A stretch of 41,712 bases of DNA. Source: a virus. The stretch covers positions 1-41,712 of IMG/VR virus record IMGVR_UViG_3300025137_005892; one strand, given 5' to 3'. Shown piece by piece: positions 32,800 through 40,319 of the stretch. A program made the translations under genes and the position numbers. Numbering within the stretch: position 1 is the stretch's first letter; every line of letters begins with the position of its first letter. The notes under the pieces were generated by a model. It worked only from the letters and a program-made list of their open reading frames with translations. It had not been told where the DNA came from and ran no database searches.

Positions 32800-33388
32800 C
32801 ATTAGAGTTATTGGAACCAGTTGGATTGAACCAACTCTTGACGTAAGATACCCATGGCCTCACCTACTAGGATTAACTAGGATGTGGGGACACTCGGGAA
32901 TTACTATTGACGCTCAGTGTGAGCATATTTTAGATACTTATCAGCCTGGAGAGTTAATAATTTGGAATCTCACTCATTGGAATCAAAGTGATCCAAAGGG
33001 AAATGGTACTTATTTACTACCTTATGATTGGGGACCTCAGGACTCTTGGGGAGAACTTACCCGAACCTTATGGTTTAAAAAACTTACTACTAGCACTTGG
33101 TTAAAGAAAACTTCAGCTATGTGGGTATTAAGTGTTATTGAGAAAATTGGTAATGAGAACTTGATAATTTACCCAATATATAGACCATCGTTGTATGACC
33201 ACGTATGGTTAAATAATTATTCTTGTATGAGAGATTATCATATAGGAGATGAAAGAAAAGCACATGGAGACGGTAGAGGACATTGTAACCAGCACGGACA
33301 TTCTAGAATAGCACTTAGAACTGCAGCAGATGTTCAAAAAACGTGGGGTATACACCTAGATCTAGCAAATGTACAGAGAGATTCGTGA
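32789..33388 (+). CDS. SGNH/GDSL-like hydrolase, tentative
   Basis: A 199-aa protein. RVIGTSWIEPTLDVRYPWP at the N-terminus could be block I (GxSx), and HGDGRGHCNQHGHSRIA at the C-terminus looks like the D-x-x-H block V of SGNH esterases. LIIWNLTHWNQ may be the Asn block. It heads a trio with a 2OG oxygenase and a carbamoyltransferase. Esterase or acyl-transfer activity on a sugar is inferred only. Confidence 0.5.
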   Translation: MTNNIRVIGTSWIEPTLDVRYPWPHLLGLTRMWGHSGITIDAQCEHILDTYQPGELIIWNLTHWNQSDPKGNGTYLLPYDWGPQDSWGELTRTLWFKKLTTSTWLKKTSAMWVLSVIEKIGNENLIIYPIYRPSLYDHVWLNNYSCMRDYHIGDERKAHGDGRGHCNQHGHSRIALRTAADVQKTWGIHLDLANVQRDS

Positions 33389-33972
33389 ATCAATTTATAG
33401 ATAACAAGTATAAATTTTGCATTGATGTTGATTATTTAGATTCTGTTAGCAAAAAAGCTTCTAAGATGGAAGCTATGTTTAACAGGCATGCTACTGAAAA
33501 AAATAATCAAATTACAGCAGGCATACAAGGCACTGATTTTCATGCTATTAAGTTAACACCCGAAAAGACATATGACTGGCATTTTGATAGTTGTAACTGG
33601 TATCATAAAGAACAAAAAGTTGTGTTCGCTGATTCTCATGGTAGGTATTGGACTCATATTATTTATATTACAGAAGGTGCACCTCTAGAACTAGCTGAGT
33701 TTGATCTTGATTCTGCACCTGTAGTTAATACTATGTGGTCAGCTCCTCACCCTAAAAAAATTATAGCAAGAATATACCCTAAACCTGGATTGAGTATTGT
33801 TTTTCCTGGATTTATTGCACATAGAGTGCATCCTGATATAACACATGATAGATGGTGTATGGTTAAATTTATAACAGATGCTAACTACAAAAGTTTAACA
33901 AGCACTATCTACAACAAAGCTAAGAAAGTTTATTTCGATGAGTATACTAGGCGTTTCGGCGTTTCACCATGA
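33385..33972 (+). CDS. 2OG-Fe(II) oxygenase-like protein
   Basis: About 195 aa from a GTG at 33385 that overlaps the previous stop as GTGA, with AGAGAGA upstream; a GTG at 33343 is less likely. YDWHFDSCNW (H66-x-D68), FPGFIAHRVHP (H146) and HDRWCMVKF (R156) form the iron/2OG site. It overlaps the carbamoyltransferase by 35 nt. Likely hydroxylates the same substrate class that is carbamoylated. Confidence 0.75.
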   Translation: MNQFIDNKYKFCIDVDYLDSVSKKASKMEAMFNRHATEKNNQITAGIQGTDFHAIKLTPEKTYDWHFDSCNWYHKEQKVVFADSHGRYWTHIIYITEGAPLELAEFDLDSAPVVNTMWSAPHPKKIIARIYPKPGLSIVFPGFIAHRVHPDITHDRWCMVKFITDANYKSLTSTIYNKAKKVYFDEYTRRFGVSP

Positions 33973-35329
33973 TAGTGCTGCCGCAATAATAAAAAAAGGC
34001 AAAATTATAGGAGCTTGTCAAGAAGAACGATTTACTAGAATCAAATATGACAAGAGCTGGCCTAAAAATTCTATAGATTATTTACAAAGTATTACAAACG
34101 AAATAAAAACCGTTGCATACTATGATGATAGAAAAAAACGTAAAACAAGATCAATAATTAAATCACAATTCCCTAAAGCAGAAATTATATACTTTGACCA
34201 TCACGAGTGTCATGCTATGAGTTCTATACTAATGACACCCTGGAAGCAGTGTGCTGTTATGGTTGTAGATACTATTGGTGGTAGTTATTCTACTAGTTTA
34301 GGTGTCTACGATAAAGGCAAGTTTACTTGGTTGAAAAGGATTCCTTATCCTAACAGCCTTGGTTTGTTTTACTCTACTGCTACCAGGCTTTTAGGGTTAA
34401 CACCCTTACAAGATGAGTCTCAAGTTATGGCTGCTGCTAGTTTTGGTAAACCAAAATGGTCAAATTATATAGAAGATAATTTTCTTAACATTGCTGACAA
34501 TAGTTATCAACTTAAAGTAGATTTACGTAGAGGAGTAGGTTATGGTACTTTAGATTGGGATATAGCTGCTAGTGTACAAAAGGTGCTTGAAAAAGCACTA
34601 CTAACAATGGCAGTATGGCTACAAAAAGAAACAGGAATGACTAATTTAGCATATTCTGGAGGTGTAGCCCTTAATTGTGTTGCTAACACAGTCTTAGCTA
34701 AGCACAGTAACTTCACGGAGATAGCAATTCAACCTGCGTCTGGTGATGCGGGATGCGCTCTTGGCGCTGCTGCATTAATAACGCGACCTACTTGGACAGG
34801 ACCTTTTATAGGTTATGATTGTAAAACAAATATAGACGTTGAAGATATAGCTGATAGAGTGCTAAAAGGTGCCATAGTTCCTTTATTACATGGTAAAGCT
34901 GAATTCGGTCCTAGAGCATTAGGCAATAGGTCTTTTATAGCTCTGCCTACTGATGAGAACTCAAAAAAACTACATATTTTAAAAGGTAGACATACAGATT
35001 ATTGGAGACCTTGGGCACCTATATGTTTAGAAGAAGTTGCTAAATCGTATTTTTTTGTCTATAATAATAACTATAATTTTGATATGTTATTTGTTTCTGA
35101 TAATCTTACGGAAAAATGGTTTAGTAGCGGTTTGAATAATGCTAGGTTACAGGTAGTAACGGATAAAACTAATAGTAAACTAGCAGAGATCTTAAAAATA
35201 ACAACAAAAGCAGGTTATCCTATTCTAATTAATACAAGTTTAAATGCTAGAGGAAAACCAATAGTTAACACAGTGGAGGATTTTAATAATGAAGTGGCTA
35301 ATAATGGCCGTCATATATATGACACCTAA
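33938..35329 (+). CDS. Carbamoyltransferase, NodU/CmcH/TobZ family
   Basis: A 463-aa protein, shorter than the usual 560-600. GVSAFHHDSAAAIIKKGKI, HHECHAMSS, YSGGVALNCVAN and GKAEFGPRALGNRS are the Kae1-like and YrdC-like signatures; NTSLNARGKPIVNTVEDF is the conserved C-terminal block. It transfers carbamoyl from carbamoyl-phosphate via carbamoyl-adenylate to a hydroxyl. The C-terminal tail beyond PIVNTVEDF is truncated and overlaps the next gene, whose GGAGG ribosome site lies in this coding sequence. Target could be a sugar, tRNA-like or nucleotide substrate. Confidence 0.9.
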   Translation: MSILGVSAFHHDSAAAIIKKGKIIGACQEERFTRIKYDKSWPKNSIDYLQSITNEIKTVAYYDDRKKRKTRSIIKSQFPKAEIIYFDHHECHAMSSILMTPWKQCAVMVVDTIGGSYSTSLGVYDKGKFTWLKRIPYPNSLGLFYSTATRLLGLTPLQDESQVMAAASFGKPKWSNYIEDNFLNIADNSYQLKVDLRRGVGYGTLDWDIAASVQKVLEKALLTMAVWLQKETGMTNLAYSGGVALNCVANTVLAKHSNFTEIAIQPASGDAGCALGAAALITRPTWTGPFIGYDCKTNIDVEDIADRVLKGAIVPLLHGKAEFGPRALGNRSFIALPTDENSKKLHILKGRHTDYWRPWAPICLEEVAKSYFFVYNNNYNFDMLFVSDNLTEKWFSSGLNNARLQVVTDKTNSKLAEILKITTKAGYPILINTSLNARGKPIVNTVEDFNNEVANNGRHIYDT

Positions 35330-35537
35330 TACAACCATTGACCCTGTAATTAAGATTAATGCTGAGTGGAAATTTGCTAATAAACCAGCATGTCTTTCAC
35401 ATCTTTATAAATCAAGCGAACACTTTAAAAAAGAAATTTTAGAAATGTTTCCCAAAACACAGACTTTTCATTTAGCTTGTGTTCACCAAGAAACCGTTGA
35501 AAAATTACACAAAAAGTATAAAAAAAATGAAATTTAA
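35289..35537 (+). CDS. Small exported protein with two cysteines (82 aa)
   Basis: An 82-aa protein. The N-terminus MKWLIMAVIYMTP is a short hydrophobic anchor; two cysteines (PACLSHL and FHLACVHQ) about 26 residues apart could form a disulfide. The same layout recurs in the 67-aa protein at 40116. A GGAGG ribosome site lies within the carbamoyltransferase gene. Confidence 0.6.
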   Translation: MKWLIMAVIYMTPNTTIDPVIKINAEWKFANKPACLSHLYKSSEHFKKEILEMFPKTQTFHLACVHQETVEKLHKKYKKNEI

Positions 35538-36180
35538 TTACCTAACAGAAGTAGAAACTGATACTCTACCTACTGGAAGAACGTATCATACGCCTGACGG
35601 ATCTTTTCCGTCTATTACTACTATACTTGGGAAGACTGCTAACAATGTTTGGTTACAGAAATGGAAAGAAAAAGTTGGAGAAGAAGAGGCTGCCCGAGTC
35701 TCTAAAGAAGCAACTGACCGTGGAACAGCAGTTCATGAATTTGCTGAACAACACTTCAATGGAGAAGATATATATTCAAAACTTTCACAAGAAAAAAGTG
35801 ACGTCATACAAATGAGTAAAGACTTGATTCGAATTGCCGAGTCAGGAGTAGAAGATGTGTGGGGTCAAGAACAAGTTTTGTGGAGTAGAAAACTCAGATA
35901 TGCAGGCAGAACTGATATGGTAGGTATCTGGAAAGGTAAACCTACTATTATTGATTTTAAAACCTCAAAGAAGAAAAAATATGAATCACAAATTAAAGAT
36001 TATTTTATTCAGTGTTGTGCTTATGCTGTTGCCCATAATGAATTGTACGGTACAGGTATACGAAACATTGCAGTGCTCGTTACCGTCGCTGATGGAGAGC
36101 CACAAATATTCGAGAAAGACGCCGTGCCTTATCTTCCATTTTTAAAAAACAGGAGAATAGAGTTTGATAGACTGGGTTAA
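35527..36180 (+). CDS. PD-(D/E)XK exonuclease
   Basis: About 217 aa from MKFNYLTEVE; the longer frame from 35479 overlaps the previous gene too far. SITTILGKT, GTAVHEFAEQHF, GQEQVLWSRKLRYAGRTDMV and TIIDFKTSKKK (catalytic D and K) plus QIKDYFIQCCAYA form the RecB/Cas4-like nuclease core found in T4-like marine phages. Likely acts in recombination or host DNA breakdown. Confidence 0.87.
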   Translation: MKFNYLTEVETDTLPTGRTYHTPDGSFPSITTILGKTANNVWLQKWKEKVGEEEAARVSKEATDRGTAVHEFAEQHFNGEDIYSKLSQEKSDVIQMSKDLIRIAESGVEDVWGQEQVLWSRKLRYAGRTDMVGIWKGKPTIIDFKTSKKKKYESQIKDYFIQCCAYAVAHNELYGTGIRNIAVLVTVADGEPQIFEKDAVPYLPFLKNRRIEFDRLG

Positions 36181-36418
36181 TGATTTAATTTTTTGGTATA
36201 AACTCCGACAACTAAGGCATGAAGACCCGTTTATATATGAAATAAAAGAAGAAAGTAGAGAGTATAAAATGACAAGTTGTCAAAATTGTGGACACGAATC
36301 ACATTGTGGAACCCCTTTGTGGAAAGAGTATCGAAGAGCTTATGATCACGGCCCTGAAGGACAATACGAGGCATGTAAAGCGTGCAGGTGTGAAAGGTGT
36401 AGTAATGACCAAAACTAG
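36164..36418 (+). CDS. Small zinc-ribbon-like protein
   Basis: C-terminal part SCQNCGHESHCG and ACKACRCERC give seven or more cysteines and histidines spaced for zinc binding. A TTG start at 36164 has AGGAG 8 nt upstream; an ATG at 36269 is an alternative that would remove a helical N-terminus. Function unknown. Confidence 0.6.
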   Translation: MIDWVNDLIFWYKLRQLRHEDPFIYEIKEESREYKMTSCQNCGHESHCGTPLWKEYRRAYDHGPEGQYEACKACRCERCSNDQN

Positions 36419-36599
36419 AAGGCTTAGAAGCAATCTAATTAAGTTTTTTGAAACTAAACCTTTGACTGAAAAAGAAAAATCGTTTATAATGAGCGCATTA
36501 AGAAATCAAGAAAAATATCCACAATTACACCCTAATATATGGAAAGTAGTCTGTGAAATAGAAAAGAGATATAAAAAATGTCTAAGTACCCAGGAGTAG
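36405..36599 (+). CDS. Small basic protein (64 aa)
   Basis: Starts MTKTRRLRSNLIKFF with AAGGTG upstream; the rest is helical and charged. Overlaps the zinc-ribbon gene by 14 nt and the next gene by 22 nt. A longer frame from 36288 would be mostly inside the previous gene and is not preferred. Confidence 0.55.
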   Translation: MTKTRRLRSNLIKFFETKPLTEKEKSFIMSALRNQEKYPQLHPNIWKVVCEIEKRYKKCLSTQE

Positions 36600-36922
36600 A
36601 AAGATTACCTTCAGGTAAAATTAAATATAGAGGAACTACATTTGATGGATTCAACAAACCAAGAAGATCAAGCAGAAGCGAGAAAAAAGGCATGGTACTC
36701 GCCAAAGCTGGCGAGAAAATTAAACTTATACACTTTGGAGACAGTTCGATGGGTCATAACTACTCTCCAGAAGCACGAAAAAGTTTTAAAGCAAGACACG
36801 GCAGAAACATCGCAAAGGGACCCATGTCAGCAGCTTACTGGGCTAATAAAGAATATTGGTCAGGACCTAGCGGCTCTAAAAAGTCACCTCCAAAAAGTCA
36901 AAAACACGTAAAAGGTAGATAA
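36578..36922 (+). CDS. Phage protein of DUF6321-like type
   Basis: A 114-aa, very basic protein. KLIHFGDSSMGHNYSPEARK and FKARHGRNIAKGPMSAAYW with NKEYW match a phage family with a conserved F-G-D and R-H pattern (DUF6321 as I recall it). Function unknown; nucleic-acid binding is plausible from charge. Its stop overlaps the next ATG by 1 nt. Confidence 0.65.
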   Translation: MSKYPGVERLPSGKIKYRGTTFDGFNKPRRSSRSEKKGMVLAKAGEKIKLIHFGDSSMGHNYSPEARKSFKARHGRNIAKGPMSAAYWANKEYWSGPSGSKKSPPKSQKHVKGR

Positions 36923-37647
36923 TGAAACAGATAATTTCTTTTGAACTAGCACAACAATATCCTAACCATATTATAGTACCACCAGTACCCTCAAGGAAAT
37001 TAATACCACCTTGGTTTAAAAAGATGAAACCAATGTCGGTTACTAAAAATGACCAAAACGAATCTTTAGAAACAGTAAAAAAATGTGTTCCGTTTATAGA
37101 TGCCATGAGTGCAGGTTACACTTTTGTAACACACGTTGATTTACAACTAACAGTTGAAAAAGGTAAAGTAAGAACAATATTTTTAGACGAGAGACATAGG
37201 AAAGAGATGGAAACATTTAAACCTATCGAAACTCACTCTAAACCTCAAATTGAAGGATCTCCTTTTGAAGACTTTTTAATTTTAAAGTTTATATCTCCTT
37301 GGAGAATAAAAGTTCCTAAAGGTTACTCTTGTTTATTTTTACCCCCAATGAATCAGTTTGAATTACCTTATATCCCTTTATGTGGGATTGTAGATTCAGA
37401 TAGTTATGAAGGAATAGTAAATTTTCCTTTTATTGTTCCTTCACTGCAAGAAGGTGTACAAGTAAATATACCTGCTGGAAGCCCTTTTATACAGATAATA
37501 CCTTATAAGAGAGAAGAGTGGAGCGAACATATTGATAATCTATCAGGAACAAGTGCAGATGCTTACAATAATATGAGGTCAGAAATACGCGAAGATAGAA
37601 AAGATTATTATAGAAGAAAAAACTATCATAAGAAAAAATTTAATTAA
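36922..37647 (+). CDS. DUF6065-like protein
   Basis: A 241-aa protein. SRKLIPPWFKKM, TVKKCVPFIDAMSAGYTF, ISPWRIKVPKGYSCLFLPP, CGIVDSDSYEGIVNFPF and IPAGSPFIQIIPYKREEW form a long, well conserved pattern I associate with DUF6065, found in phages and bacteria. It seems cupin-like. Function unknown. Confidence 0.7.
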   Translation: MKQIISFELAQQYPNHIIVPPVPSRKLIPPWFKKMKPMSVTKNDQNESLETVKKCVPFIDAMSAGYTFVTHVDLQLTVEKGKVRTIFLDERHRKEMETFKPIETHSKPQIEGSPFEDFLILKFISPWRIKVPKGYSCLFLPPMNQFELPYIPLCGIVDSDSYEGIVNFPFIVPSLQEGVQVNIPAGSPFIQIIPYKREEWSEHIDNLSGTSADAYNNMRSEIREDRKDYYRRKNYHKKKFN

Positions 37648-37661
37648 GATTGGAAAAATAA

Positions 37662-38114
37662 ATGAACATAGATAAATTAAGAAAAGAGATTGCATATGAC
37701 GAAGGCTCAGTTAATAAGATATACCTTGACCATCTCAGCTTGCCTACTTTTGGTATCGGTCATTTGGTCCTGGATAGTGATCCAGAATATGGACAAGAAG
37801 TTGGAACACCTGTCTCAGAAGATAGATGCAATTCAGCCTTTGACAACGACGTCAAAACTGTCCTCGCCGACTGCGAGCGACTATATTCTGACTTTGATGA
37901 CCTCCCAGAAGAAGTCCAACTGATTATTGCAAACATGATGTTTAACATGGGTCGTCCAAGACTAAGTAAGTTCAAAGGTATGAAACGTGGAGTAGATGCG
38001 CGTGATTGGAACGCTGCTGCAGATGAAATGGTTGATTCAAACTGGTATAAGCAGGTAACAAAACGTGCAGACAGATTGGTTGCTCGCATGCGAGCAGTAC
38101 AGATCGATGATTAA
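37662..38114 (+). CDS. T4-type lysozyme (GH24 endolysin)
   Basis: A 150-aa protein. E14 (DEGS), D23 (YLDHL) and T29 (PTFGIGH) have exactly the spacing of the T4 lysozyme triad (11-20-26), and FDNDVKTVLADCERLY, NMMFNMGRPRLSKF follow. It cleaves peptidoglycan in the periplasm at lysis. No signal peptide, so a holin or other export route is needed. Confidence 0.92.
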   Translation: MNIDKLRKEIAYDEGSVNKIYLDHLSLPTFGIGHLVLDSDPEYGQEVGTPVSEDRCNSAFDNDVKTVLADCERLYSDFDDLPEEVQLIIANMMFNMGRPRLSKFKGMKRGVDARDWNAAADEMVDSNWYKQVTKRADRLVARMRAVQIDD

Positions 38115-38610
38115 AGTTTATGCACTAATATTTGTAATTGGAGTTGTTGGAGTTATAGGTTATGGTGCTAAATATTATTACGATACCACTCAAAATAGAA
38201 TAGCAGTTTTAACTAAAAATAATACTAAACTAAAAGTAGCGTTTGAGACATCTGAAAAAAGCATTAATCAACTGAAAACTAATATAGCTAAAATGGCTAA
38301 TTTAAACAAAAAACTACAAGTTGATCTACAAAAAGCAGAAGCCTATAGAGACGAATTAAGATCTAAATTAAATAAATTAAATTTAGTAGTTGAAGCTTTA
38401 AAAGATTCAAAAGTTTTGGAAGGAAAAATGAATGGCGCAAGTTATAAATTGTGGCAAGGTATCATGGAAGAAACTGGTAATACTAACAAGTCTGATAAGC
38501 CTAGCTGGCTGCAGCAGTCTGAGGATGGAACCGGAAATAAAAACGGTAACGAAAATAGAACAGATACAGATACCAGCAGTAGCAAGGCCAAAACCGTTAA
38601 GCCTAAGTGA
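38107..38610 (+). CDS. Probable inner-membrane spanin (Rz-like)
   Basis: About 167 aa from the ATG at 38107. One N-terminal membrane span (YALIFVIGVVGVIGYGAKY), a long coiled coil (about residues 25-110) and a flexible Ser/Thr/Lys tail fit an i-spanin. It overlaps the lysozyme end by 8 nt and contains the start of the o-spanin in another frame. Confidence 0.78.
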   Translation: MIKVYALIFVIGVVGVIGYGAKYYYDTTQNRIAVLTKNNTKLKVAFETSEKSINQLKTNIAKMANLNKKLQVDLQKAEAYRDELRSKLNKLNLVVEALKDSKVLEGKMNGASYKLWQGIMEETGNTNKSDKPSWLQQSEDGTGNKNGNENRTDTDTSSSKAKTVKPK

Positions 38611-38833
38611 TACTAGAGTATTTGTAGTAACTAAAGATAATTATGAAGACTTTGTAAAAGAATTTACAGAAATTTATGGCGAGTTAGCTTACGTAGCTTT
38701 AAGCATGAAAGACTACGAAAATTTAGCTATAAACATTGCTGATATGCGCAGGTACCTAAACCAGCAACAGCAAATTATCGTTTACTACGAAAAAGCAGTA
38801 AACACGCCTAGTCAAAAAAATGACAGAAAATAG
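38432..38833 (+). CDS. Probable outer-membrane spanin lipoprotein (Rz1-like)
   Basis: A 133-aa protein. KKLVILTSLISLAGCSS has a type II signal with lipobox LAGC (lipidated C27). It starts inside the i-spanin frame with AAGGA upstream, overlapping it by 179 nt. A proline-containing linker (VARPKPL) and a helical periplasmic part follow, as in o-spanins that fuse inner and outer membranes. It is longer than lambda Rz1. Confidence 0.8.
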   Translation: MAQVINCGKVSWKKLVILTSLISLAGCSSLRMEPEIKTVTKIEQIQIPAVARPKPLSLSDTRVFVVTKDNYEDFVKEFTEIYGELAYVALSMKDYENLAINIADMRRYLNQQQQIIVYYEKAVNTPSQKNDRK

Positions 38834-38834
38834 T

Positions 38835-38892
38835 GTCAAAATATTGACTATTGCCAAATTATTGACGCGGACATAAGTGTCAATAATTTGAC
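38835..38892 (+). promoter_or_regulatory. Cluster of GTCAA-N4-TTGAC palindromic sites
   Basis: Three 14-bp sites: GTCAAAATATTGAC (38835-38848), GCCAAATTATTGAC (38853-38866, one mismatch in the left half) and GTCAATAATTTGAC (38879-38892). The last two also make a perfect 12-bp inverted repeat (38855-38866 with 38879-38890). Dyad symmetry and repetition next to a promoter suggest operators for a dimeric regulator. Confidence 0.6.
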
Positions 38893-38915
38893 AAATAGTA
38901 ACGATGATCTATAAT
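38888..38915 (+). promoter_or_regulatory. Consensus sigma70 promoter with built-in operator
   Basis: TTGACA (38888-38893), a 16-nt spacer and TATAAT (38910-38915): both hexamers are perfect. The -35 forms the right half of the third palindrome. An AGGAG ribosome site at 38924-38928 follows. Confidence 0.75.
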
Positions 38916-38935
38916 TTATTTATAGGAGCTTCGTC

Positions 38936-39004
38936 ATGTTTATTTATATTTTTTACTTTCTACTGTTTTTTATACTATATGTGTCATCAAATCATGCTTA
39001 TTAA
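38936..39004 (+). CDS. Hydrophobic 22-aa micro-protein
   Basis: The frame reads MFIYIFYFLLFFILYVSS and ends NHAY. It is one membrane span with nothing else, directly behind a consensus promoter and an AGGAG site with 7-nt spacing. Such a short, strongly expressed membrane peptide next to the spanins could act in lysis timing or membrane leakage; this is inferred. Confidence 0.5.
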   Translation: MFIYIFYFLLFFILYVSSNHAY

Positions 39005-39005
39005 A

Positions 39006-39042
39006 GTCAAAAATTTGACATATCTAGAGAATAAGTTATACT
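39006..39042 (+). promoter_or_regulatory. Second promoter with the same palindrome
   Basis: GTCAAAAATTTGAC (39006-39019) is a fourth copy of the palindrome. Its right half is the -35 TTGACA (39015-39020), followed by 16 nt and TATACT (39037-39042). It precedes the 164-aa gene at 39074 and repeats the architecture of the promoter at 38888-38915. Confidence 0.7.
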
Positions 39043-39073
39043 TTAGATATACCCTCTGAAAGTGAGAAAACGA

Positions 39074-39568
39074 ATGATAGACCCCATATCAGCCGTTGCC
39101 GCAGCTACTGCTGCGTTTAATGTAATAAAAAAAGGTTTTGAAGTAGGCAGAGATATTGAAGCAATGTACGGTGACATGGGTCGCTGGATGGGTGCAGTTT
39201 CTGATATTGATCAAGCCGACAAAATGAATAAGAAGCCACCACTGTTTAAAAAGATATTTGCTGGATCAAGTATCGAACAGGATGCTATGAATATATTTGC
39301 TGCTAAAAAGAAAGCAGAAGCAATGGAACTAGAATTACGACAATATGTTAATATGGTTCATGGTCCTAATAGTTGGAATGAGATTGTCGCACTTCAGGCT
39401 CAAATAAGAAAAGATAGACAAAAACAAATATATGCCCAACAAGAGCGTCAAAGAGAAATATTTAATGCAATAGGATTAATTATAGGTATCGCAGCATTCG
39501 CTGGATTGTGCTATTTCTTTGGAAGTATTGCGATTGGCATGTTTGGACACCCTAGATCATGGTTTTAA
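39074..39568 (+). CDS. Phage protein with C-terminal membrane span
   Basis: About 164 aa from MIDPISAVAAATAAF; a GTG at 39062 adds four residues. Residues 1-120 are helical with an alanine-rich start (NVIKKGFEVGRDIEAMYGDM), and IGLIIGIAAFAGLCYFFGSI is a membrane helix. I have the impression that this family is widespread in T4-like marine phages, but its function is unknown. It is driven by the palindrome-linked promoter. Confidence 0.7.
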   Translation: MIDPISAVAAATAAFNVIKKGFEVGRDIEAMYGDMGRWMGAVSDIDQADKMNKKPPLFKKIFAGSSIEQDAMNIFAAKKKAEAMELELRQYVNMVHGPNSWNEIVALQAQIRKDRQKQIYAQQERQREIFNAIGLIIGIAAFAGLCYFFGSIAIGMFGHPRSWF

Positions 39569-39897
39569 AGATAATAATAGCTTTAGCACTTTTTCTTATA
39601 CCCTCACCACCTACATCAGGTGCTAAAACTATTGGTGCTAAAAAAGATTATACAAAGCAACAAAAGATACATAGAGGCGAGGTAAAACAAAAAAAATATA
39701 CTACTTGCAGGTTAGCAAAAAGAATTAGGTCTAAGACAACTGGGCAACAAGCTTGTATTTATAGAGGCGGTAACCGAACATTTGAATTAATGTATGAAAA
39801 GGACTGCCCTAAACAATATAAATGTATATATAATCCAGGACAGCCTGAACCAAATATTGATAGCGTTATTGATAGTCTAAACCAAATTAAAAAGTAG
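39559..39897 (+). CDS. Exported cysteine-rich small protein (112 aa)
   Basis: A 112-aa protein. MVLKIIIALALFLIPSPPTS is a signal peptide; the mature part has four cysteines (YTTCRLA, QACIYRGG, KDCPKQYKC) likely to form disulfides in the periplasm. Its ATG overlaps the previous gene by 10 nt. Function unknown. Confidence 0.65.
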   Translation: MVLKIIIALALFLIPSPPTSGAKTIGAKKDYTKQQKIHRGEVKQKKYTTCRLAKRIRSKTTGQQACIYRGGNRTFELMYEKDCPKQYKCIYNPGQPEPNIDSVIDSLNQIKK

Positions 39898-39903
39898 AGA
39901 GCG

Positions 39904-40119
39904 ATGATTTTTATTCACGAAGACTTTGTACTAGATTTAAATAACCCTAACAAAGGTAGGTTATATAAAAATAACCATTTAGTGTTTATAGGTGATGGCT
40001 ATAGAGCAATAACAATGCTTTTACGTAATGTTAAGAATCCTGAACCTGTGCGAAAGCACTTTAGTGCCCAACTAAATACTAGACAAAAATCTAAATTCTC
40101 TAAAGTAGATAATAAATGA
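39904..40119 (+). CDS. Hypothetical protein (71 aa)
   Basis: A 71-aa soluble basic protein with a predicted N-terminal beta hairpin (FIHEDFVLDL, KNNHLVFIGDG). ATGA overlap with the next gene. No family recognised. Confidence 0.55.
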   Translation: MIFIHEDFVLDLNNPNKGRLYKNNHLVFIGDGYRAITMLLRNVKNPEPVRKHFSAQLNTRQKSKFSKVDNK

Positions 40120-40319
40120 CATTAGTATTTGCCCTTGTAACCTATCTAGGAATACAAATAAAAGATGAGAGTTATTTTAGAAGCATAGATGATTGTTTTT
40201 ATTTTGCTAATAGAATAAATAAAAACCCTGCTAAACCTCTTCCAGAAAATAAAAGTGTTAAGTATACTGCTATTTGTGTACCGACAAAAGTAAACAAAGA
40301 TAGAGAGGATATTTTTTAA
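40116..40319 (+). CDS. Small exported protein with two cysteines (67 aa)
   Basis: A 67-aa protein. An N-terminal hydrophobic stretch (LVFALVTYLGIQI) then cysteines in DDCFYFANRI and YTAICVP. The layout 'anchor, C..F/L, ...Y/F-x-A-C-V' matches the 82-aa protein at 35289. Its TAA overlaps the radical-SAM ATG (TAATG). Confidence 0.6.
   Translation: MTLVFALVTYLGIQIKDESYFRSIDDCFYFANRINKNPAKPLPENKSVKYTAICVPTKVNKDREDIF

Noticed and set aside
38855-38890. Perfect 12-bp inverted repeat as a Rho-independent terminator after the spanins
   Set aside because: No T-run follows either arm, the loop is 12 nt, and its right arm is part of a consensus promoter; an operator explains it better.
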